A stretch of 64,000 nucleotides of DNA from Bacilli bacterium (lineage in GTDB: Bacteria; Bacillota_I; Bacilli_A; RFN20; CAG-449), in assembly GCA_900755065.1 (NCBI GenBank), contig CAAEFC010000040.1, forward strand, positions 1-64,000. The letters are read 5' to 3'. Each line of letters opens with the position of its first letter. Position 1 is the stretch's first letter. The position numbers and the translations under genes were made by a program. The notes under the pieces were generated by a model. The model was given only the letters and a program-made list of their open reading frames with translations, did not search any database and was not told where the DNA came from. Of the stretch, positions 7,881 through 16,309 are shown one piece after another.

Positions 7881-9299
7881 CTACCTCTGTTTCTTCGTCT
7901 TGTATTTGACGTTTTTCTTATTGTTTGTGTGCTTTCCGAGCAGGGTCTGCATGATCAGGGTCTGCGCGATTCCGATCAGGGAAGAAGCAAACCAATAGAT
8001 GGCCATTGCTACCGGAAGGGAGAAACCCATAATGATGATGAAGATCAGCATAAAGTTGTTGACCATGCTCATCGTCTTCTGCGATTGATCCATCGACGGA
8101 TTTTTCGCCAGTTTTTCGACCTTATCGCCTTTTTTCTTCTGCAACCACTGCGGAAGTTTCATCGTAACGAACTGCCCGGCGGCCATTAAAAGGAAGATGA
8201 CCCAGGCGGTGATGCAATTTAACGAAGAGAAATTGAGCATCGCCGAACCCGTCTGCGCCGCGAGGGAAAGGCCGAGAAGCGTTCCGTCCATCAGAACCGC
8301 CGAACCCTGCATGGCTCCCCATACCGCGATGAAGATCGGGAATTGCACCACCATCACCAGCAAAGATCCAAGCGGATTGATCTTGTTCTTTTTGTACAGC
8401 GCCATTTGCTCCTGCGCCATTCTCTGCTTTTCGTACTGGTTGGTCTGCGCGTTGGGATACTTTGCCTGAATCTTGTCCAACTGCGGTTTCAGCATCGTCA
8501 TTTTCTGCTGTGCCAGCGTCTGGCGGAAAGTCAGAAGAATCAGAATTCCCCTGACGATCAACGTCGTCAGAAGAATCGCGCCGACCTGTCCCCAGCCGTT
8601 CATTCCGAAGAGAACGGAGAACTGATAGACCAGCCAGGATACCGGATAAACTAACAATCCTTCGATAAAGCCGTAATCGAACGCGTCGCCCCACGATTTT
8701 CCTTCGATGTACACGCCGTTGAATTCGCCGGATACCGGAGTGATCGTCGTCGTATACGCATTGGCGAGCGAATTGAAACTCGATTTGTAATACGCTTCGT
8801 ACGTGCGGTCCGGACAGTTTTCCACCCCGAGTTCGTAACGCGCTTCCGCGATCCACTTGTCGTAGTTGAGCCAGAGCACGTTTTTGGAATAATCGATCGC
8901 GGCGATTTCCGAATCGCTTTTCATCGCCGTGTCCGAGCCGGCGAACGTGGCGATTCCGCGAAGATATTCTTCCGTGCGTTCCGCGTACGGTTTTTCGCCC
9001 TTCGCGTCGGTGAAATTTTTTAATTCCTCGACATACGCGGCGATCTTGCTTTCCATAAACTGATTGAAAGCGTCGCTCGGAAGAAGATAGCCCTGCTCTT
9101 TGGCGTATTCGTCGATCTTTGCGCTCTGGGAATTTTCGCCGTAATGGCCGAAGGTTTCCCCTTCGTCGTAATCTTCGTACGAAATCATTACCGCGCACTT
9201 ATCCTGAACCGTTCTGATCGCCGCCGTACAACCCGACAGCGTAAACACGCAAAGAACCAACGCAAGAATTTTCCAGATTCCGAATTTTCTCTTTTTCAT
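7881..9299 (-). CDS. yidC: Membrane protein insertase YidC/SpoIIIJ
   Basis: Inserts membrane proteins alone or with SecYEG. The N-terminus is a lipoprotein signal with lipobox LSGC (Cys24). The 60KD_IMP core runs from about residue 225 to 450 with the signature LTTLIVRGILILLTFRQT, where the Arg is the conserved groove charge, and a cytoplasmic hairpin KMTMLKPQLDKIQAKYP. At 472 residues it is well longer than the usual 260-280 for Gram-positives. The extra length is an extracytoplasmic region of about 190 residues between the lipobox and the core. The tail is strongly basic. Confidence 0.95.
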   Translation of the reverse strand: MKKRKFGIWKILALVLCVFTLSGCTAAIRTVQDKCAVMISYEDYDEGETFGHYGENSQSAKIDEYAKEQGYLLPSDAFNQFMESKIAAYVEELKNFTDAKGEKPYAERTEEYLRGIATFAGSDTAMKSDSEIAAIDYSKNVLWLNYDKWIAEARYELGVENCPDRTYEAYYKSSFNSLANAYTTTITPVSGEFNGVYIEGKSWGDAFDYGFIEGLLVYPVSWLVYQFSVLFGMNGWGQVGAILLTTLIVRGILILLTFRQTLAQQKMTMLKPQLDKIQAKYPNAQTNQYEKQRMAQEQMALYKKNKINPLGSLLVMVVQFPIFIAVWGAMQGSAVLMDGTLLGLSLAAQTGSAMLNFSSLNCITAWVIFLLMAAGQFVTMKLPQWLQKKKGDKVEKLAKNPSMDQSQKTMSMVNNFMLIFIIIMGFSLPVAMAIYWFASSLIGIAQTLIMQTLLGKHTNNKKNVKYKTKKQR

Positions 9300-9307
9300 T
9301 GACTTGC

Positions 9308-9637
9308 TCAGTCCTCCTTTATCTGATCCAAAACCGATTTCAGATCTTCGTAATTTTTTTTGTATTCATTCTCCGAATAAGCGTTCTTCACAACGATAAC
9401 GTAATCCATTCCTTTTCGTCCTTCCGTCATCTCTCGTAACATCGCTCTGACCTGACGGCGGATCCGGTTCCGCACGACGGCGTTTCCCAACCGTTTCGGC
9501 GTCGAAATCCCGAAACGAGGATATCCGTACGCGTTCGGAGAAGAATAAACAATGTAACTATGACCGTATTTTTTTTTATTTCCGCGGATGACTTTCTGAA
9601 AATCCTGATGCGATTTCACTCGATACTTAACTTTCAT
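9308..9637 (-). CDS. rnpA: Ribonuclease P protein component
   Basis: Protein cofactor that helps the RNase P ribozyme bind precursor tRNA leaders. The RNR motif block KRLGNAVVRNRIRRQVRA is unmistakable. About 109 residues from the ATG at 9637. This start is preferred over 9643 because GAAGGGG lies 6 bases upstream of it but directly abuts the other. It follows rpmH after a transcription terminator, so its expression is probably attenuated relative to rpmH. Confidence 0.95.
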   Translation of the reverse strand: MKVKYRVKSHQDFQKVIRGNKKKYGHSYIVYSSPNAYGYPRFGISTPKRLGNAVVRNRIRRQVRAMLREMTEGRKGMDYVIVVKNAYSENEYKKNYEDLKSVLDQIKED

Positions 9638-9654
9638 CTTCATCCCCTTCGTCT

Positions 9655-9686
9655 TTTAAAAAACCCACTAAGACTTATAGTGGGTT
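9655..9686 (-). terminator. Terminator/attenuator between rpmH and rnpA
   Basis: AACCCACTA and TAGTGGGTT (9662-9670 and 9678-9686) form a perfect 9-base stem with a 7-base loop. On the minus strand the stem is followed by a T-tract. It lies just after rpmH and before rnpA, so it would end most rpmH messages. Confidence 0.8.
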
Positions 9687-9698
9687 ATTTTAGCGCTT

Positions 9699-9833
9699 TT
9701 ATGCAGTCAGTTCTTTTCTGCCTTTTGCACGACGTCTCGCTAAAACTTTACGTCCGTTCGGGGTTGCCATTCTGGCTCTGAACCCGCAGGTGTTTTTCTT
9801 TTTTCTTTTGCTTGGTTGATATGTTCTTTTCAC
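9699..9833 (-). CDS. rpmH: 50S ribosomal protein L34
   Basis: 44-residue basic ribosomal protein, read as MKRTYQPSKRKKKNTCGFRA, then RMATPNGRKVLARRRAKGRKEL and TA. The start is GTG at 9831-9833, preceded by GGAGGTG. All L34 signatures are present (TYQPSKRK, GFRARM, GRKVLARRRAKGR). First gene left of the origin, as in nearly all Bacillota. Confidence 0.97.
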   Translation of the reverse strand: MKRTYQPSKRKKKNTCGFRARMATPNGRKVLARRRAKGRKELTA

Positions 9834-10322
9834 TTTTTTGCACCTCCGATACTATCCACATACGAAATTGATTATATATATAAATTATATATAAGTCAAC
9901 ACAACCGAAAAATTTTTCAAAAATTCGATTTCGTTTTTTTATGTAGAAAAAAAGGAATAAAATTTCCGGATTTTCACAGACTTATACACAGAAAAATCGC
10001 TTTTCGACAGCCTGTTGAAAAGGCTTTTCCGCGTTATGGAAAAGCGAAAAAAACATCGGAAGAATCCGCTTCTTTTCGGGTGGAAAAAAGGCGGAAAATG
10101 CGGACAAGTTTTCCCGAATGTCGAAAAATCGAATTTTGTTGAAAACGAGGATCATTTCCCCACAGGAGTAAATTGTGGAAAAATCAAAAATCTCACGGAA
10201 GAATCCGTATTTTTTCAGAAAATTCCGATGTGGGAAAAGAAAAAAGGCGATAAGAAAGAATGTATTTTTCAACAACGGTATGCTAGAATGCCTAATGCAA
10301 GGCAAAAAAGGAGTTCACCGCT
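9834..10322. other. oriC: Replication origin oriC, rpmH-dnaA intergenic region
   Basis: This 489-base gene-free region lies at the switch from leftward to rightward genes. It contains DnaA-box-like sites: CTATCCACA (9852-9860), TTATACACA (9982-9990), TTTTCCACAA in reverse orientation (10174-10183) and TGTGGGAAAA near 10230. An AT-only tract (about 9870-9895) could serve as the unwinding element. Boxes with a TTTTCCACA core also lie downstream of dnaA, so the origin may be bipartite as in Bacillus. Near 10281-10289, TGCTAGAAT looks like an extended -10 promoter for dnaA. Confidence 0.85.
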
Positions 10323-11687
10323 ATGGTATTGACATTGGATCAGAAGAACAGCATCTGGAATCGCGTTCTCGAAAGTATAAGGAAGCAGATCCCCGATAAA
10401 CACCTGTATGATTCATTTTTCGCGGAAACCAAAATTTCCCGGATCGACGGGAACAAGATGATCATTTCGACGGAAACCAAATTGTCGAGCCAGTTTATCA
10501 ACGATAATCCGCATTATCTTCAAATCGTCCGAGACTGCCTGAAAGAAGTAACCGAAACCGAATACGACCTCTCTTTCGTGTTCAAAGACGATCTGAAAGA
10601 CAATCCGAAAGGCATTCCCGGCGAAACGAAATCGGCTTTCTTTTCTTCCTGCACCCTGAATCCGAAATTCAACTTCGACAATTTCGTTGTCGGCTCCTGC
10701 AACAAAGAAGCCGTGCAGGCCGCACTTCTGGTCGGGAATTCTCTGGGAAACTCCTTCAATCCGCTGTTCATTTACGCCAAGTCGGGCTTAGGCAAAACGC
10801 ACCTGCTCCACGCATTGGGAAATTATATCCGATCGAGCAATCCGTACAAGAAAGTTCTCTACATCACCACCGACGCTTTCATCGACGAATACATCAAGTT
10901 TTCGCGCGGCGAACAGCAGGAAGAAAACCTCAAAGATTTTTTGAAGACGATCGACGTGCTTCTGGTCGACGACATTCAGTTTTTATCGGAAAAAGTCAAG
11001 ACTTCGGAAATGTTTTTCAATATCTTCAACACGCTGATTTCCAACAATAAGCAGATCGTTCTGACCTCCGACCGACACCCGAACGAACTCAAAGGACTTG
11101 AAGATCGTCTGGTATCGCGTTTCAACATGGGGTTAAGCGTCTGCATCAAGAATCCGGACACCGCGACCTTAGTCGAAATTCTGAAAACGAAAATCGAATC
11201 GAACGGTCTCGACGTCGCTCATTTTGACGAAGACGGACTGACGTATCTCGCGGAAAACTTTTCCAAAAACGTCCGTGAACTCGAAGGCGCGCTGAACCGT
11301 CTGCTCTTTTACACCATAAACGTCAAGCACGTGACCAACATCGACCTTTCGACGATCAAGGAATCGGTCAGACCGATGATGGCGACCAAAGACAAATCCA
11401 GGATCGTAACCGAAGACAAGATCATCGAAGTCGTCGGTTCCTACTATCACCTCACCGAGAATCAGATCAAATCGAAGGTGCGGACTTCTCAAATCGCGCT
11501 TGCCCGGCAGATTTGCATGTACCTGTGCCGCACGCTGATCGGAACGCCGTATATTCAGATCGGAAAAATCTTCGGAAGGGACCATTCCACCGTGATGTCT
11601 TCCTGCGAAAAAGTGGATCTGATGTTGAAAACCGACCTCGAACTCCAAAGTGCGTTGAGCGCTTTGAAAAAGCAACTGAAATCTTGA
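10323..11687 (+). CDS. dnaA: Chromosomal replication initiator DnaA
   Basis: AAA+ initiator that binds DnaA boxes and melts oriC. It has 454 residues: domain I (LDQKNSIWNRVLESIRKQI), a short linker, and AAA+ domain III with NPLFIYAKSGLGKTHLLHA (Walker A) and VLLVDDIQFL (Walker B). Domain IV ends with the box-recognition helix IGKIFGRDHSTVMSSCEKV. An AGGAG ribosome site precedes the ATG. Probably autoregulated through the flanking DnaA boxes. Confidence 0.98.
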   Translation: MVLTLDQKNSIWNRVLESIRKQIPDKHLYDSFFAETKISRIDGNKMIISTETKLSSQFINDNPHYLQIVRDCLKEVTETEYDLSFVFKDDLKDNPKGIPGETKSAFFSSCTLNPKFNFDNFVVGSCNKEAVQAALLVGNSLGNSFNPLFIYAKSGLGKTHLLHALGNYIRSSNPYKKVLYITTDAFIDEYIKFSRGEQQEENLKDFLKTIDVLLVDDIQFLSEKVKTSEMFFNIFNTLISNNKQIVLTSDRHPNELKGLEDRLVSRFNMGLSVCIKNPDTATLVEILKTKIESNGLDVAHFDEDGLTYLAENFSKNVRELEGALNRLLFYTINVKHVTNIDLSTIKESVRPMMATKDKSRIVTEDKIIEVVGSYYHLTENQIKSKVRTSQIALARQICMYLCRTLIGTPYIQIGKIFGRDHSTVMSSCEKVDLMLKTDLELQSALSALKKQLKS

Positions 11688-11716
11688 CAAAATACGTAGT
11701 ATTTTATCTTCGGAAG

Positions 11717-11769
11717 TGCTATAATTCAATTAGGAAAATTCAAGGGTTTTCCACAATTTCCACAGCCGT
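11717..11769 (+). promoter_or_regulatory. dnaN promoter with DnaA boxes
   Basis: An extended -10, TG-C-TATAAT (TATAAT at 11720-11725), lies in the dnaA-dnaN gap. About 22 bases downstream TTTTCCACA and TTTCCACAG occur in tandem (about 11748-11767), both near-matches to the DnaA box. dnaN transcription could therefore respond to DnaA, and the site may be the second half of the origin. Confidence 0.55.
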
Positions 11770-11806
11770 TATGATTATAATTTAATTAAAAAAGGAGTAA
11801 CCTACT

Positions 11807-12928
11807 ATGAAATTCACCATCGACCGTCTCTCATTTCTGAAAATTCTCAGCACCGTCAACGTTGCCATCGGACAGAAATCGCCGACTCCGGCGTTTCTCA
11901 ATTTCAAAATCGTTCTGAACGAACGCGGATTGACGTTGATCGGCTCTGACAACGACATCACGATCGAAAGTTCGCTTCCGTTCGTCCTAAGCGAAAAGGA
12001 AATCATCCGCGATTACACATTCGGCGAAACGCTGATCTCGGCCAAATATCTGATCGAAATCATTCGGCGGTTGGATTCATTGGAAGTGACGCTGGAAGTC
12101 GTCGACGAAGTTCTCGTTCAGATTTCCGACAGCAAGTCGAATTTCCAGTTGAACGCGATGCGAAGCGAAGAATATCCGGACCTCGATCTTTCTATCGAAG
12201 GCGAAGAAGTGCAATTCAAAACGTCGGATTTCAAGAAAATCGTCGCTCAGACGGCGTTTGCCGCTTCGACAAGAGAAGTCCGTCCGATTCTGACGGCGAT
12301 CAACTTCCGCTCAAAGGATGGCCAAGCCGAATTCGTCGCGACCGACAGTTATCGTCTGGCCAAGAAGATGCAGGAGATCGACAACAAGGACGAAATCGAA
12401 GCCAACATTCCGGTGAAAGTGCTGAACGAAGTTTCCAAGTTGCTGGAAGACGAAACGATCCGCCTGTACATCGCTTCAAACAAAACGGTTTTCGAGTTCG
12501 GAACGACGAAAGTCTTTTCAAGATTGATCAACGGCGACTTTCCGAAAACGTCGCGCATGATCCCGAACAACTACCCTTACGTGCTTCAAGTCAATGCGAC
12601 GAAATTCATCGACGCGATGCAACGCGTGTCCCTTCTGGCCATCGAACGGGAACGGATCGTCAAACTTTCGCTGGAAGAAGACAAAGTCGAGATTTCTTCC
12701 AAGAGCGAGCAGATTGGTTCCGCGAACGAAAAAGTGGAATTGTTCCAGTACGAAGGCGGAAGATTCGATATTTCCTTTAACGTCGACTATGTGATCGACG
12801 CCATTCGCGCGGCGCAGAGCGAAGACGTGATTCTGTCGTTCGCCGGCGAGATGAATGCGTTCAAAGTAACTTCACCCGTCGACGACAAGATCATTCAGAT
12901 CATCACGCCGGTCCGCTCTTACTATTAA
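11807..12928 (+). CDS. dnaN: DNA polymerase III beta subunit (sliding clamp)
   Basis: Ring-shaped processivity clamp for DNA polymerase III. It has 373 residues, beginning MKFTIDRLSFLKILSTVN and continuing with the three-fold repeat architecture (first domain SPTPAFLNFKIVL, second ALNAMRSEEYPDL and TDSYRLAKK, third ending PVRSYY). Strong AAGGAG site. The final PV-R is the usual clamp tail. Downstream there is a terminator and then the peptide cassette rather than yaaA. Confidence 0.98.
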   Translation: MKFTIDRLSFLKILSTVNVAIGQKSPTPAFLNFKIVLNERGLTLIGSDNDITIESSLPFVLSEKEIIRDYTFGETLISAKYLIEIIRRLDSLEVTLEVVDEVLVQISDSKSNFQLNAMRSEEYPDLDLSIEGEEVQFKTSDFKKIVAQTAFAASTREVRPILTAINFRSKDGQAEFVATDSYRLAKKMQEIDNKDEIEANIPVKVLNEVSKLLEDETIRLYIASNKTVFEFGTTKVFSRLINGDFPKTSRMIPNNYPYVLQVNATKFIDAMQRVSLLAIERERIVKLSLEEDKVEISSKSEQIGSANEKVELFQYEGGRFDISFNVDYVIDAIRAAQSEDVILSFAGEMNAFKVTSPVDDKIIQIITPVRSYY

Positions 12929-13008
12929 AGCGCTTTTCCGGGATTGGTTTTTCCGGAATCTACGCCTGAAAGGAACCTTTATCCGGCATTGGATCGGACG
13001 ATTGAAAC

Positions 13009-13043
13009 AAAAACGTTTTCCTGTTGAGGGAGAACGTTTTTTT
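13009..13043 (+). terminator. dnaN terminator
   Basis: AAAAACGTTTTCC pairs with GGAGAACGTTTTT (one G-T pair) around a 7-base loop, followed by a T-run. It closes the dnaA-dnaN unit and separates it from the inserted cassette. Confidence 0.85.
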
Positions 13044-13154
13044 ATGAAATTCAACAGTTTTCAATGAATGTATAAAAACTAAAAGATTTATTATAAATAA
13101 TAAATATAATTTTATCAAAATCAAAAAAAATTAGTCAAGTAACCGCTTACATTA

Positions 13155-13207
13155 TATAATTGACTTACATTTCGGAAAAGCAATGCTTTTTGCATTGCGG
13201 AAAGGAG
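13155..13207 (+). promoter_or_regulatory. 5' region of peptide gene: -10 box, hairpin and RBS
   Basis: A TATAAT sits at about 13155-13160, inside a very AT-rich stretch. A perfect 7-base hairpin GCAATGC-TTTTT-GCATTGC (13180-13198) follows directly before the AAAGGAG ribosome site (about 13201-13207). The hairpin would lie in the leader of the short peptide gene, where it could stabilise the transcript or gate translation. It has no U-tract of terminator type. Confidence 0.45.
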
Positions 13208-13216
13208 AAAGTCAAA

Positions 13217-13354
13217 GTGAAAAAAGAATACCTGATTCCGACGTTGGATTTCGTCGTGGTCGAAGAAAAGGACATCGTTACCACTTCGGTATCGGTCACG
13301 CCGGGCGAATGGGGAGACGGAGACGGAGATAACATCGATTTCGGAAATTTCTGA
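13217..13354 (+). CDS. Small acidic Gly/Asp-rich peptide, candidate RiPP-like precursor
   Basis: 45 residues from a GTG start with AAAGGAG at good spacing. The N-terminal half (KKEYLIPTLDFVVVEEKDIV) is leader-like: it resembles the K-x-Y-x-x-P-x-L-x-V-x-x-x-E-x-E-D-V pattern of small peptides seen beside PqqD-type genes in gut Bacillota (from memory). The C-terminal half is TTSVSVTPGEWG, then GDGDGDN and IDFGNF: Ser/Thr-rich, then Gly/Asp-rich, as expected of a core peptide. There is no hydrophobic signal peptide. Downstream lie an HprK-like kinase, a PqqD-like protein, an S26 peptidase and an exporter, so modification, cleavage and export is the working idea. Being a precursor is inference. 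Confidence 0.6.
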   Translation: MKKEYLIPTLDFVVVEEKDIVTTSVSVTPGEWGDGDGDNIDFGNF

Positions 13355-13538
13355 AATCCTCTGTCGTTTCGCCTTTTGATTCCCGGACGGTGCGTGAATG
13401 ATGAAAGGTCATCGGTAAAATCGACGGATCGTTCGGATACGAGGGCGTATGAAGAACCGAAGAGGAGTTCTTCACGGTATTCGGATCTTTCAGGCGGATT
13501 TCCGCGAAGATCCGGCAATGTTTAAAAGGGGAAGAAAA

Positions 13539-15158
13539 ATGAAAAGATTGAATGTCTTATTGTTAAGCGGCGCCATGCTGCTTACGACTGCGGCGGTGAC
13601 GGGCGTAACGGCACCGAAGACCGCGAGCGTCGGCGATCTGATCGTAACCGGCGAAGCGGAAGGAAACAGGGACTACGCAAAGGTCAAACGCGCGGCTACG
13701 ACGGAAAGCGGACTGACGGCGGACGATTATCTGTCCGAAGTCAAGGCGCAGGTAACCGATGAAACGGACGGAAAAAGAGATATCCGTTTCGTCGCGGCGG
13801 TAAAAGGAAGTTATCGCACCGAAGAAGACGGCGTTCATGCGTTCGTGCCGGGAAACTACGGCTTCAACGTCAAAATCAACGACACGACTGAAAAAGTTCA
13901 GGTAACGTCCTATTACAATTCCATGAGCGCGGGTACGGAAACCTACGTCAACGGGCTGAGCACGGTGACCAGCGACAAAACGATCGACGATTTCGCGGGA
14001 AAATCGGGATACACGTTCTTCATCGCTCTTACGATCAAAGGAATTCCGGCGGCGTCTAACGACGCTTTGCTCTCGGTGACTCCGTATGTCGAACTCGACG
14101 CGGAAACCACTGTGGAAGGAACGAAAAAGGTTACCAACGTGACAAGCACCGCAAGCGGAACGACGATCACGGATTACTATTCGATGACGCTGGGCGGAAA
14201 GACCTATCTGATGGGCGACGCGACAAGCGAACTGAGCGAAGAGGATTCGGCAGTCGCGCAATGGAAAGTCGGCGGACTGAACGTTACCGAAGGCGACGTC
14301 ATTCAACTCGCGCTGAACGATACCGAACTGACCCAAGCCTATTACGAGCCGTTGGACGGAAACAATAACCTTTCGTACAACTCGGAAAGCCATGCGATTT
14401 CGGTCAAACAAACCCGCAACGATGTTTCGGTTTACCTGAAACTTTACGGCGACGGCGGATACAGCGTCTGGGTCACCGGATATGAAACGCCGGTCGACGT
14501 CTATACGATGACGATCGGAACGACGACGTATACGCTGACTGAAAACGCGGACGCGGATATGACAGACGGAAGACTTGCGGAATACATGGTCACGGGAATC
14601 GAGAGCGTTACCGCCGGAGAAGAAGTCAAATTCTACAAGAACGACGAACAATTGACAACGACGCTCAACTTCGATGCCAATTGCAATCTTGTCGAGCAGG
14701 AAGATACCGGAGTTGCGAACATTCACAACGATGCGACGAATGTCGATGTCTACTTCAAACTTTACGCCGATTCGGATCCGACCAGCGCTACGATCTGGTA
14801 CGTCGGATACATGACGGGCTATGAAGCCGGAGAAGAAGATGAACAAAAGATCGACGTTACGGTTTCCATCACCGCCAGCGGCTGGGATCCTGTCATGGGA
14901 AATGAGGCCTATTATATGTGGATCTGGGGCGGAAACTATGGTTCCGGAACTTGGGTTGCCGCATCGAATGCGAACGCAGATACCAATCTCGTTACGTTCA
15001 GCATTGTCAATAACGCAACTGCATTCTTAATTGCAAGATGCGATCCGAGCGCTGCACCGACCGACGGCTCTACCTCTTGGGGAAGCCCGACTGTCTGGAA
15101 TCAAACCGGAAACATCGATTTTGTTAAATCGCAGACTTCCTATACGGCTTCGGTTTAA
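13539..15158 (+). CDS. Secreted beta-rich repeat protein
   Basis: 539 residues from the ATG with AAGGGG upstream. It begins with a signal peptide (KRLNVLLLSGAMLLTTAAV, residues 2-20) and has no LPXTG motif or C-terminal membrane anchor. Residues about 60-190 form a domain around KRDIRFVAAVKG. Two tandem modules of about 105 residues follow (about 212-316 and 320-427), each starting YSMTLGG/YTMTIGT and ending YLKLYGDGGYSVWVTGY/YFKLYADSDP...WYVGYM. A C-terminal tryptophan-rich domain (about 437-539, YYMWIWGGNYGSGTW) resembles carbohydrate-binding modules. Possibly a glycan-binding surface protein. Its position inside the cassette may be chance or may mark it as the exported client. Confidence 0.7.
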   Translation: MKRLNVLLLSGAMLLTTAAVTGVTAPKTASVGDLIVTGEAEGNRDYAKVKRAATTESGLTADDYLSEVKAQVTDETDGKRDIRFVAAVKGSYRTEEDGVHAFVPGNYGFNVKINDTTEKVQVTSYYNSMSAGTETYVNGLSTVTSDKTIDDFAGKSGYTFFIALTIKGIPAASNDALLSVTPYVELDAETTVEGTKKVTNVTSTASGTTITDYYSMTLGGKTYLMGDATSELSEEDSAVAQWKVGGLNVTEGDVIQLALNDTELTQAYYEPLDGNNNLSYNSESHAISVKQTRNDVSVYLKLYGDGGYSVWVTGYETPVDVYTMTIGTTTYTLTENADADMTDGRLAEYMVTGIESVTAGEEVKFYKNDEQLTTTLNFDANCNLVEQEDTGVANIHNDATNVDVYFKLYADSDPTSATIWYVGYMTGYEAGEEDEQKIDVTVSITASGWDPVMGNEAYYMWIWGGNYGSGTWVAASNANADTNLVTFSIVNNATAFLIARCDPSAAPTDGSTSWGSPTVWNQTGNIDFVKSQTSYTASV

Positions 15159-15166
15159 AGAATCGG

Positions 15167-15203
15167 AAAGAGAGAGAAAGAGATCATCTTTCTCCTCTTT
15201 TTT
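15167..15203 (+). terminator. Terminator after repeat protein
   Basis: AAAGAGAGAGAAAG pairs with CTTTCTCCTCTTT (one bulged A) around a 7-base loop, followed by a T-run. It separates the secreted-protein gene from the kinase-to-nucleotidyltransferase operon. Confidence 0.75.
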
Positions 15204-15253
15204 ATTTGCAATGTTTTTGTTACAATTAGAGGCGGATAAAGAGGTATTCCGTT

Positions 15254-15988
15254 ATGTTCATCAGAATCTGCGATCTTGAAATCGAAATACAGAACCGATA
15301 CGCATTTCTCGAAAAAATGTGTAAAGATTACAGCGTGGATTTTTCGGAAAATCCCGCGTTTTCCGTTGCTGTAAGCGAAGAGGAAATCGATGAGGAAAAA
15401 AGGATTTCGCAGATCGAGATGAATCGCGGGGCTTACGAAGCAACGGTTGTTCTTCGGAAAATCGCGGGGGAAATGCTGAAATACGACGGTGTTTTGATTC
15501 ATTCGGCGGTTGTCTCCGTAGACGAAGAAGGATATGCCTTCATGGCTCTTTCGGGAGTGGGAAAGACCACGCACACGCGTTTGTGGGAGAAGTACTTTGA
15601 ACATTCCGATCATCGTTTCGCTTATGTCAACGGCGATAAGCCGATTTATCGTTTTCTCGACGGTCGTCTCTATGTGTACGGTTCGCCCTGGGCGGGTAAA
15701 GAGGGATACAACACCAATTGCCGCATTCCCGTCAAGGGAATGTGTTTCATCGAAAGAGGAGAAAAAAACGAGATCGTCCGCATTTCGTCTCTTGAAGCGA
15801 GCAAGCGGATTTTTCACCAGATTCTGCTGCCGGAAGGGGAAAAGGATATGGATTTTCTCTTCGGCACGCTGAACCGAATTCTGGAAAATGTGCCGTTTTT
15901 TCGGTTGAAATGCGATATTTCCGCCGAAGCGGTCAGCGTCAGTTACGGCGAAATGAGCAAATGCGGCGGAAAGACGGATAGAATTTGA
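15254..15988 (+). CDS. HprK-like P-loop kinase domain protein
   Basis: 244 residues. The fold is recognised from DGVLIHSAVV (about 78-87), a P-loop LSGVGKTTH (about 99-107), VNGDKP and the segment GSPWAGKEGYNTN, which recur in HPr-kinase-like proteins next to PqqD genes. True HprK is about 310 residues, with an extra N-terminal domain and a different signature, so this is not the catabolite-repression kinase. In the lasso peptide paeninodin cluster a related kinase phosphorylates the precursor; here the Ser/Thr-rich 45-residue peptide is a candidate substrate (inference). First gene of a tight operon. An AGAGGT site precedes the start. Confidence 0.72.
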   Translation: MFIRICDLEIEIQNRYAFLEKMCKDYSVDFSENPAFSVAVSEEEIDEEKRISQIEMNRGAYEATVVLRKIAGEMLKYDGVLIHSAVVSVDEEGYAFMALSGVGKTTHTRLWEKYFEHSDHRFAYVNGDKPIYRFLDGRLYVYGSPWAGKEGYNTNCRIPVKGMCFIERGEKNEIVRISSLEASKRIFHQILLPEGEKDMDFLFGTLNRILENVPFFRLKCDISAEAVSVSYGEMSKCGGKTDRI

Positions 15989-16042
15989 ATTAAAGCGCTT
16001 TTTTTGATAAAATAAATAAGATAAACGAATCGGGAGAACACT

Positions 16043-16309
16043 ATGAAGATCAAAGAAGGATTTGTATTGAGGGAACTGGGCGGTCAGCACATCGTCGTGG
16101 CTTTGGGAAAAGCGAGTAAAAAATTCAACGGCATCGTCTATCTCAATGATACCGGCGCTTTTCTTTTTCGCACGCTGAAAGAAGAGAAAACGGAAGAAGA
16201 GTTGATTGCTTCTCTGTTAGAAGAATACGAAACCGATGAAGAGACGGCAAAAAGGGACGTCCGCGGTTTTCTCGAAAAACTGAAAGAAACGCATTTGCTG
16301 AATGAATAA
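16043..16309 (+). CDS. PqqD family peptide-recognition protein
   Basis: 88 residues with the PqqD winged-helix pattern: early beta strands (EGFVLRELGGQHIVVALG), the LNDTGAFLFRTLKEEKTEEEL block, and a C-terminal helix rich in Asp/Glu ending FLEKLKETHLLNE. PqqD-like domains bind the leader of RiPP precursors and deliver them to modifying enzymes. GGGAG ribosome site. Its end overlaps the peptidase gene by 8 bases, which suggests translational coupling. Confidence 0.85.
   Translation: MKIKEGFVLRELGGQHIVVALGKASKKFNGIVYLNDTGAFLFRTLKEEKTEEELIASLLEEYETDEETAKRDVRGFLEKLKETHLLNE

Noticed and set aside
11684..11725. TTGACA (11684) as the -35 of the dnaN promoter
   Set aside because: It is 30 bases from the TATAAT, too far for a sigma-A promoter; the extended -10 is the better explanation.
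13563..14846. A 427-codon minus-strand frame inside the secreted repeat protein
   Set aside because: Low-complexity Arg/Asp/Val composition and no start signal; the plus-strand frame has a signal peptide and RBS.
15254..15988. Annotating the kinase as HPr kinase/phosphorylase HprK
   Set aside because: Too short, lacks the HprK signature and N-terminal domain, and the context is a peptide cassette.
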